Shown here: piece after piece, positions 58,471 through 64,000 of the stretch
Position numbering within the stretch: position 1 is the stretch's first letter
Layout: each line of letters begins with the position of its first letter
From: Arthrobacter sp. 31Y
Lineage (GTDB): Bacteria; Actinomycetota; Actinomycetes; Actinomycetales; Micrococcaceae
DNA: 64,000 nt
Direction: 5' to 3'
Assembly (NCBI RefSeq): GCF_000526335.1
Contig: NZ_JAFW01000001.1
Span: forward strand, 310,001 to 374,000
Program-made: the position numbers and the translations under genes
Notes under the pieces: generated by a model
Databases searched by the model: none
The model's input: the letters and a program-made list of their open reading frames with translations, nothing else
What the model was told of the DNA's origin: nothing

Positions 58471-58691
58471 GCACTGGTGCCATAACCACCATGGGTCGCT
58501 GGCGCCACAAAGAGTTTACAGTGCGATCGCCCAACAGCTTGCCAACACCACGCAATCCACTTCTACTCCTCCACAGCGGCTGTATCGCCAAGGTTATTCA
58601 CATAGACCACTACGGACCTCCCCTCCCGGTCTTTCCTGGATGAAGCTGAAAGCGCCGGACAGGCACTTCCCTACACCGAGAAGGACCACCA

Positions 58692-58850
58692 ATGAATGAC
58701 ATGATCAGCGTCCGGGGCTTCGTGGCCTCGGAGGTCAAGAGCTCCACCACTACGCGGGGCACTGCCACCGCATCATTCCGCCTTGGAACCACGGAGCGCC
58801 GCTACGATCGCGCTACCAGCACCTGGGTGGACGGAAACACCAACTGGTAG
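58692..58850 (+). pseudogene. ssb: ssb, truncated by mobile-element insertion
   Basis: 52 codons encode the N-terminal half of an OB-fold SSB (M-I-S-V-R-G-F-V-A-S-E-V...W-V-D-G-N-T-N-W), then TAG. Normal SSB continues directly with Y at this point (N-W-Y-x-V), so the C-terminal two thirds are replaced by the element and the element supplies the stop. Sited after ettA as in Arthrobacter relatives (from memory). It is likely a second ssb copy. Confidence 0.75.
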
Positions 58851-58868
58851 GCGGTACCATATCGTTTT
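58840..58868. other. putative attachment-site junction (serine integrase)
   Basis: The ssb coding sequence is intact to CTGGTA, then departs. Serine integrases recombine within short cores in conserved genes; the junction sits 18 bases before the integrase start. Exact core cannot be read without the right end. Confidence 0.6.
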
Positions 58869-60287
58869 ATGACGACGTGTGCTGTTTACCTCAGAATCTC
58901 CAAGGACAAGGGACTTGGTACTGCCGACGAAGGCCTTGGAGTTGAGCGCCAAGAGCAAGCGATACGCAAGATGCTTGCTAAGCGCGGCTGGAACATTGGC
59001 CCTATCTATCGGGACAACGACGTATCAGCCTCCGGCAAGGTACCGCGTCCCGAGTATGACAGGATGCTAGCCGACTACGCAGCCGGAGAGTTTGAGGCTA
59101 TCGCCGCCATGGATCACGACAGGCTTACCCGTCGCCCTGTGGAGCTTGAGCACCTTATTGAACTCAACACCAAGCAAGGCCTCTTGGTGGCTACTGTCTC
59201 CGGTGACGTGGATTTCACGACTCCCAACGGCATCCTCTTCGCTCGCTTCCGCGTCAACCTTGCCGCTGATGAACTCCTGAGGCGCAGTACGCGCCAAAAG
59301 GCCAAGTTCGCACAGGACAGGGAAGCCGGTAAGGATCACTGGCGCGGACGTAGGCCGTTCGGTCTGACGCTTGAGGGCAAGGAAGTTCCTGAGGAAGCAC
59401 AGGCAATCCGCGACATTGCCGAAATCATCCTGAATGACGGGACTATGCAAGCTGGCGTGGCACTGCTCCATGAGCGCGGCATCAAGACCACCTTTAATAA
59501 GGAGTGGAAGCGTCAACCGCTCCGGCGAACGATGATGAATCCGCGCCTTGCCGGGTTGCTGGAACACGAAGGGGAACTACTCCCCGGCAAGTGGGATGCC
59601 GTCCTTAACCGTGCCACTTGGGAAGCCGTAGTTGCCAAGCTCTCAACTCCTGGCCGTCCGAAACCGAAGCGGACAGAGCACGAGTATTTCCTGTCTGGAC
59701 TCCTGACGTGCTCCGAGTGTGGCGGCAAGTGCTACGGACGGCAGAGCAAGCGACCGCAGAAAGACGGAACGATCAAGGTTGGCTACATCTACCGTTGCGA
59801 ACACAACCACGTCTCCAAGGAACTGACGAAGACTGATGATCTGGTAATCCTCCGGACGCTGGAAGCCCTGTGGAAGACCGACACTAAAGAGGTACAGGCA
59901 GACAAGGAAGCCCTCAAGAAACTTCGTGAGGCGCGCGCCCATGAGTTGAAGGACTGGGAAGACTGGAAGGCCGAAGCCGCAGAGGAAGGCCTGAGGCCGT
60001 CTGAGATACGCCCAGCACGTGACAAGCACGAAGCCCGATTGAAAGAGATTGACGCCCAGCTTGCGCAACTTGAGAAGGTCAGCTTGGTCCGCGTCCCGAC
60101 ACTGGAAGAGCTTGCCGAGTCCACCGCTGACGACAACGGACAGATTGAGCATGTTTTCAACTGGGACCAACTGACCATTGAGAAGCGCCGGAGCTTGGTG
60201 GCGAACCTCTGGGAGTCAATCACTCTGGTACAGACAGGACGTGGCGCACGCTGGGATGACAACAACATCCTCTTCAAGGCCCGATAG
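58869..60287 (+). CDS. large serine recombinase (integrase)
   Basis: 472 residues. Resolvase domain at the N-terminus (Y-L-R-I-S, catalytic Ser; later V-E-R-Q-E-Q, A-M-D-H-D-R-L-T-R-R), recombinase zinc domain (C-S-E-C-G-G-K-C-Y-G...C) at about 280-320, then long coiled coil (about 340-400). No ribosome site; ATG 18 bases after the truncated ssb stop, with TACCAT eight bases ahead, so leaderless or read-through expression is likely. Integrates/excises the element. Confidence 0.93.
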   Translation: MTTCAVYLRISKDKGLGTADEGLGVERQEQAIRKMLAKRGWNIGPIYRDNDVSASGKVPRPEYDRMLADYAAGEFEAIAAMDHDRLTRRPVELEHLIELNTKQGLLVATVSGDVDFTTPNGILFARFRVNLAADELLRRSTRQKAKFAQDREAGKDHWRGRRPFGLTLEGKEVPEEAQAIRDIAEIILNDGTMQAGVALLHERGIKTTFNKEWKRQPLRRTMMNPRLAGLLEHEGELLPGKWDAVLNRATWEAVVAKLSTPGRPKPKRTEHEYFLSGLLTCSECGGKCYGRQSKRPQKDGTIKVGYIYRCEHNHVSKELTKTDDLVILRTLEALWKTDTKEVQADKEALKKLREARAHELKDWEDWKAEAAEEGLRPSEIRPARDKHEARLKEIDAQLAQLEKVSLVRVPTLEELAESTADDNGQIEHVFNWDQLTIEKRRSLVANLWESITLVQTGRGARWDDNNILFKAR

Positions 60288-60340
60288 CCGGATTTGCAAC
60301 TATTGCAACAATCCCGTATACTGCTCTCTTCCCGGTTTCA

Positions 60341-60378
60341 CGGCGAACCCTCACCCTAGTTGGTGGGGGTTTCGTCGT
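60341..60378 (+). terminator. terminator-like hairpin after integrase
   Basis: AACCCTCACC-CTAG-TTGGTGGGGGTT with TTCGTCG tail; arms pair with one bulge. Confidence 0.55.
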
Positions 60379-60411
60379 TAACGGGCGATCTAAATACAGT
60401 AGAGAGGGTGG

Positions 60412-60440
60412 TTGACAAGTCGGTGTAGTGAGCGTATACT
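60412..60440 (+). promoter_or_regulatory. consensus promoter of small-gene operon
   Basis: TTGACA (60412-60417) and TATACT (60435-60440), 17-base spacer. An inverted repeat GTAGT...ACTAC spans the -10, a possible operator. A second TATACT at about 60464 may be an accessory start. Confidence 0.8.
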
Positions 60441-60513
60441 ACGCACCCCCTCAAATTTCATGGTATACTAGTGTACATACGAACACGGCGTCAAGCCCCA
60501 CAGAAAGATTGTT

Positions 60514-60672
60514 ATGGAAGTCACAAGAGAACTGAAGCGACAGATCAGCTTCGCCCACACGATGTACGAACGCGCGGAGGACGTACACAAGGCCAAACAA
60601 GCCAAGCGAACCGCCCACATTGCACGACTTGAGCAAGCACTAGCAACAGCAGAGAAAGCAGAGAACAAATGA
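60514..60672 (+). CDS. small basic helical protein
   Basis: 52 residues, ATG; helical, lysine-rich end A-E-K-A-E-N-K. Starts a chain of five ATGA/GTGA-coupled short genes. The last 17 bases plus start of the next gene are repeated exactly at the end of that gene. Confidence 0.55.
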   Translation: MEVTRELKRQISFAHTMYERAEDVHKAKQAKRTAHIARLEQALATAEKAENK

Positions 60673-60800
60673 GAGCCAACCTTAAGAACGTCAAGACCGC
60701 ACTCCACACGGAGGCTTACGTTGAAGACATCTACGACAGGATTATCAACTTCGATGCTCAGGAACGCCTGAAGGCTGCGAAGAGAGCAGAGAACAAATGA
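60669..60800 (+). CDS. small helical protein
   Basis: 43 residues, begins M-R-A-N-L-K-N, ends K-R-A-E-N-K. ATGA overlap both ends; terminal module AGCAGAGAACAAATGAG duplicated from previous gene. Confidence 0.5.
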   Translation: MRANLKNVKTALHTEAYVEDIYDRIINFDAQERLKAAKRAENK

Positions 60801-60910
60801 GCGAACGAGCAGACCGACTGAGAAAGATTCTCCCGCAACTCAAGTGTGAGAAGGCCAAGGCCTTGATGGCGAAGGCCATTGAGAACGAAGAAGCCGAGAA
60901 CAACGCGTGA
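60797..60910 (+). CDS. small helical protein
   Basis: 37 residues (M-S-E-R-A-D-R-L-R-K), Ala/Lys/Glu-rich. ATGA start and GTGA end overlaps. Confidence 0.45.
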   Translation: MSERADRLRKILPQLKCEKAKALMAKAIENEEAENNA

Positions 60911-61263
60911 AGACAGTAACCGACTGGACCCCAATCACCCCATGGACGCCAAGCACCCCTACCCGAATGGTGCAGGTCAATCCGAAGTGGCTCTTGGAAG
61001 TCCCCGAAGGATTCGAGCCAACGGACAAGTACCCGTGTAAGTGGGGAATCTACGGAGACGATCCGGAGGCCGTTAGCTGGGAAGCAGAGCTAGACAAGGA
61101 CCGACCGGAAGCGGACTGGCGCGTAGAACGAGAAAGCTACGTACTGGAAACTTGGGAAGAGCGGAAAGTACTCCACGGCTTGATGTTCCCGGAGGACGTT
61201 GCCGAATGGCACGAAATGGCAGAGCGCTTGCTATGGGATGAATACGTAGCAGAGGCCGCATGA
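60907..61263 (+). CDS. element protein, unknown function
   Basis: 118 residues from GTG, acidic, W/E-rich (W-G-I-Y-G-D-D-P-E-A; W-E-E-R-K). Unrecognised. Joined to neighbours by overlaps. Confidence 0.55.
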   Translation: MKTVTDWTPITPWTPSTPTRMVQVNPKWLLEVPEGFEPTDKYPCKWGIYGDDPEAVSWEAELDKDRPEADWRVERESYVLETWEERKVLHGLMFPEDVAEWHEMAERLLWDEYVAEAA

Positions 61264-61481
61264 AACGCCTAGCGGTAGGAATCCTGGCCCTTGGTCTGGT
61301 GGCGGGAGTGACAGCGTGCGGACCCTCTGACGAAGAGAAGCAGCGCCAAACCGACTGCGTACAGAAGTACGTACAAGACCACTGGCGAAAGATCGACACA
61401 CAGGAAGCCCTAGACAAGCTCAACAAAGAGCTTGAGGGAGCTTGCAAGGTGAATCCCGGATTCATCCGACAGAGCAAGTAG
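61260..61481 (+). CDS. small lipoprotein
   Basis: 73 residues. Signal M-K-R-L-A-V-G-I-L-A-L-G-L-V and lipobox V-T-A-C (about residue 20). Mature helical domain with two Cys. Element-encoded surface lipoprotein, possibly an exclusion factor. Confidence 0.65.
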   Translation: MKRLAVGILALGLVAGVTACGPSDEEKQRQTDCVQKYVQDHWRKIDTQEALDKLNKELEGACKVNPGFIRQSK

Positions 61482-61533
61482 CAGTACCGGCCACAGTGCC
61501 AAGGACAAAACAAAACAAACGAAAGGGTCACCT

Positions 61534-61605
61534 ATGACCGAACCGACTAATGCAACAAGGAAACATGGCTATGAGCACCAACTGGAACATCCCAACAACA
61601 ACTGA
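61534..61605 (+). CDS. possible leader peptide overlapping the ATPase start
   Basis: 23 residues (M-T-E-P-T-N-A-T-R-K), with the strongest ribosome site nearby (GAAAGGG). It overlaps the following gene's start in another frame and may couple its translation, or a frame error could join them. Confidence 0.35.
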   Translation: MTEPTNATRKHGYEHQLEHPNNN

Positions 61606-62947
61606 TCAGAAGCACTCGCTACAGCAAGACCTCAGGAACCGCAGCAACAGCCGCATTTGCACACAGATTCTGTGGAAGACGCTTGGCTTCGATATTCCCG
61701 TCGTAGAGACGATGGAGGAAGTAAGCGCACTAGGAGATAAGGGACTCCCCTCCTACCTGAAAGACCCAGCAACCGGCCTGACACAGTTTGGCCCGGCTCT
61801 CCTGTGGGACGATCACACGAACTACCTTGCGGAACTGAAAACAGAGTTCCTGAAAGCACAGTCCGAAGAGGAAGACGCGGACCTACGCGCACAGAACCGC
61901 CTCAAGTCCGTTACGGATATGCTCAAGACTCCGGAAATCGATTGGCTTGTACAGGACAAGATTCACCGCTCCGGCCTCTTCCAAATCTTCGGCGCTTCCT
62001 ACACCGGCAAGACCCTTCTGATTCTTGACCTCACCATGAGTTGGTGCGCCGGTCTTCCTGAATGGCAGGGCTACAAGCTCAACAACGACGGGAAGCCACA
62101 GGATGCCGTCTACGTGGCCGCTGAGGGTGGAGCAGCCCTATCTGTGCACGTTGACGCTTGGCTCAAGTACCACAAGGACGTAGACCCTTCCCGCCTCAAT
62201 GGCTTGCTCTTCCTCGACGGTGGAGAAGGTCACCACATGTTCCTAGGCATCGGTAAAGAGCAGCCGGACCCCGAAGACGGCTTTATGAGGCTCGCCCGTG
62301 AGATCAACGAAGCCGAGATTAACCCCTCGCTGGTGGTCTTCGATACTCAGATTGACCTTGCCCCAGGAATCGACGAGAACAGCAATACCGACATGGTTGG
62401 AGTGCTCCGAGAGGTCAAGCGACTAGGCGACTCCCTAGGCTTCATGGCTATCGTTGTCCACCACACAGGCCACGACGGCAACAAGGCACGTGGAGCCTCC
62501 GGCATGATGGGCAAGTGCGACGTACAGGCCAAGCTCACAAGCATTGGTGAGCGCTCCGGCAAGGCCAAGCTCGAATGGACGAAGGTCAAAGGCCGCGCCC
62601 AGCCTGAGGACACAATCAGCTACAAGATTTCCGGATACAAGGAACTCGACTGGCTCGACTCCGAAGGTGCCGTGTGCGTTCCCCTGTCCAAGCTGGAACA
62701 GGCCTACGCGGTACAAGAGGCAACACGTCCGACTGATGAGCTACAGCGAAACATCATGAACGCCATCAACATCGGCAAGACCTCCTCACGTGCCATTGCC
62801 GAAGAGATCGGCATCAACAAGGACTCTCCGAAGCTCCGTGAGGCTCTTGTGTGGATGCAAGAGGCAAACCTCATCACCAAGACAGGATCAGGCCCCAAGA
62901 CCGCCTATTCCTTGTCTGCTATGTCTGTCTCGCCTTCCGAGTACTAA
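61571..62947 (+). CDS. RepA-type AAA ATPase/helicase with winged helix
   Basis: About 458 residues. RecA-like core with Walker A G-A-S-Y-T-G-K-T, V-V-F-D-T-Q Walker B and I-V-V-H-H-T-G sensor; C-terminal winged helix (S-S-R-A-I-A-E-E-I-G-I-N). Plasmid/phage-satellite replication protein type (AAA_25). ATGs at 61550, 61565 and 61571 are alternatives; AAGGA at 61557-61561 best fits 61571. Iterons lie just downstream. Confidence 0.8.
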   Translation: MSTNWNIPTTTDQKHSLQQDLRNRSNSRICTQILWKTLGFDIPVVETMEEVSALGDKGLPSYLKDPATGLTQFGPALLWDDHTNYLAELKTEFLKAQSEEEDADLRAQNRLKSVTDMLKTPEIDWLVQDKIHRSGLFQIFGASYTGKTLLILDLTMSWCAGLPEWQGYKLNNDGKPQDAVYVAAEGGAALSVHVDAWLKYHKDVDPSRLNGLLFLDGGEGHHMFLGIGKEQPDPEDGFMRLAREINEAEINPSLVVFDTQIDLAPGIDENSNTDMVGVLREVKRLGDSLGFMAIVVHHTGHDGNKARGASGMMGKCDVQAKLTSIGERSGKAKLEWTKVKGRAQPEDTISYKISGYKELDWLDSEGAVCVPLSKLEQAYAVQEATRPTDELQRNIMNAINIGKTSSRAIAEEIGINKDSPKLREALVWMQEANLITKTGSGPKTAYSLSAMSVSPSEY

Positions 62948-62963
62948 AGACACAGACAACCCT

Positions 62964-63098
62964 CAGACATTGGCAGACATTGGATGCCAAACCCTTGCAA
63001 ACACTGGGAACTAAGGCCATTCAATGTCTGCCTGTATGTCTGCCATACATTCAACCGGCTTGTATGTCTTGTCTGGGGGGGCTTTAGCCCCCAGACAA
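62964..63098 (+). repeat. iteron-like repeat cluster with hairpin, putative origin
   Basis: CAGACATTGG twice in tandem (62964-62983), its inverse CAATGTCTG (63022-63030), TGTATGTCTG (63033) and TGTATGTCTT (63061), then hairpin TTGTCTGGGGG / CCCCCAGACAA (63069-63098). Direct and inverted iterons next to a replication ATPase suggest an origin; the hairpin could alternatively be a terminator. Confidence 0.55.
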
Positions 63099-63161
63099 TA
63101 GACAATGCAGCCAGACGATGTAGCAGAAGACAAGCAATCCAAAACCGATTAAGGAACCAAT

Positions 63162-63476
63162 ATGAGCACCACACCTGAACCAACTCCGATCTTCTGGGAT
63201 TCAACACCGGAAGTCCTCTATGACAAAGACGCTCTCACACGAACAGACCTCATCCAGATGCCGACAGTCAGCAAGTACGGGATCACCTACGAAAAGGAAT
63301 GGGATGGAGAGCGAAGCCTGATTACGGGATTCCATCCGGCAACCGGAATGCCCATGGGACTCACCCCCCTAGACGCTCCTACCTACCCGGAAAACGAAAA
63401 ACGCAACAATTCAACTGCCGAAGACCTAGACCGCAAGTGCTCCGAGATGGAAGAAACGAACAGGTACTACAGATGA
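63162..63476 (+). CDS. element protein, unknown function
   Basis: 104 residues, ATG with AAGGAA. Hydrophilic, Pro/Thr/Glu-rich, no domain recognised. Overlaps the next small membrane gene. Confidence 0.55.
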   Translation: MSTTPEPTPIFWDSTPEVLYDKDALTRTDLIQMPTVSKYGITYEKEWDGERSLITGFHPATGMPMGLTPLDAPTYPENEKRNNSTAEDLDRKCSEMEETNRYYR

Positions 63477-63568
63477 TCATCCTTGTAATCATTGGCCTAG
63501 TGGCCCTAGCGATCAAATGGGAACATGTCAGGAAGCTTCGCAAGATACGCGACCATTACAAGGACTGA
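63473..63568 (+). CDS. single-pass small membrane protein
   Basis: 31 residues: an N-terminal hydrophobic helix I-I-L-V-I-I-G-L-V-A-L-A-I then basic tail. ATGA overlap. Small membrane toxin or structural-type; unknown. Confidence 0.45.
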   Translation: MIILVIIGLVALAIKWEHVRKLRKIRDHYKD

Positions 63569-63977
63569 CGGAATCGGCATATTAGGAACGCGATAGAATC
63601 TAGGTAATGCCCAAAAGGGCAGGAAATAACACTGTATCTACGGTATATTTTGCCAAGGGGATCACCCTTCTCTCAAGATCAAGTATTTGCAGGCGGTGAA
63701 TCCACCGCATCCCACCAAAGGCCGAAAGCCAAACGAAGTCAGATGGTCTGACGGGAAGTCATCCATACGCAAGGATGCATCAATAACTTCACAGTGCACG
63801 CGAGTCCAATAAGTGAATTTTGGGTCTGTCCAAACCCATACACGCAACAGCTAACAGAGCAAACGACACAGGGCCGGAGTAGCTACCGGCCCTTTGTTGT
63901 GCCCAAAATCCTTAATGAGAGCCGTTCGCAATACTGTATAATGGAAGGGAGGCAACCCTTGAACATTGGGGGTTTAA
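63569..63977. other. intergenic region with terminator and promoter-like element
   Basis: No convincing gene. Terminator AGGGCCGG-AGTAGCTA-CCGGCCCT with TTTGTTGT at 63870-63900; TATAAT at 63937-63942 without a good -35 precedes the next start. Confidence 0.4.
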
Positions 63978-64000
63978 ATGGATCTCACTTCCCTTGTCGG
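63978..64000 (+). CDS. start of next gene (partial)
   Basis: ATG with GGGGG upstream and a TATAAT 35 bases before; only seven codons are seen (M-D-L-T-S-L-V). Cut by the window end. Confidence 0.3.

Noticed and set aside
62964..63098. CRISPR array
   Set aside because: Repeats are 9-10 bases, irregularly spaced and in both orientations; no spacers of constant length.
63662..63847. Minus-strand 61-codon frame
   Set aside because: No ribosome site or promoter; sits in a likely untranslated region.

Overview
The window looks like the chromosome of a high-GC actinobacterium close to Arthrobacter (Micrococcaceae). The evidence is the frequent GTG/TTG starts, an actinobacterial-type RpiB (GGSGNGEQ active-site loop), a TrHbO-type globin, the nei-rpiB-pepN and tesB-ettA-ssb gene neighbourhoods, and phage genes of the kind found in siphoviruses of this group.

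Layout. (1) From base 1 to about 45.8 kb lies most of a temperate siphovirus prophage; its left end, including the expected integrase, is outside the window. Leftward small genes including an ArdA-type antirestriction protein (0-3.1 kb) are followed by a 1.4 kb gene-poor control region with an array of repressor operators (3.1-4.4 kb), a lipoprotein plus XRE repressor pair (4.5-5.1 kb), a hairpin-rich stretch with a phage tRNA-Lys (5.2-5.8 kb), and then the rightward virion genes: NrdH/HNH/terminase, portal, MuF, scaffold, capsid, connectors, tail, fibres and lysis (6.4-31.0 kb). A 'moron' block follows (31.1-34.9 kb): a DUF4062 gene facing four paralogous membrane-anchored genes, three of which have their own leaderless-type promoter. 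Beyond a strong bidirectional terminator the leftward replication and nucleotide-metabolism genes run from 45.5 back to 35.0 kb (HTH protein, YqaJ-type exonuclease, DnaB-like helicase, RuvC-like nuclease, primase in two frames, dNMP kinase, metallophosphoesterase).

(2) 45.83-58.8 kb is host DNA: tRNA-Gly(TCC), nei, rpiB, a membrane protein, pepN, an OsmC protein, an epimerase, an MscS channel, globin glbO, a conserved hypothetical, tesB, ettA, a lipoprotein, a decayed SRPBCC gene and tRNA-Arg(TCT).

(3) From about 58.85 kb to the window end is a second mobile element. A large serine integrase starts 18 bases after a truncated ssb gene, so the element appears to be inserted in ssb. It carries a cascade of very small overlapping genes behind a consensus promoter, a small lipoprotein, a RepA-type AAA ATPase, and an iteron-like repeat block with a perfect hairpin (a likely replication origin). 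It looks like an integrated plasmid or phage satellite.

How it works together (inference): in the lysogen the small XRE repressor would bind 19-bp dyads lying in the spacers of three leftward and one rightward promoter and in front of its own gene, keeping lytic genes off while the lipoprotein and the moron genes stay on. Those constitutively expressed genes are the best candidates for superinfection exclusion or anti-phage defence.
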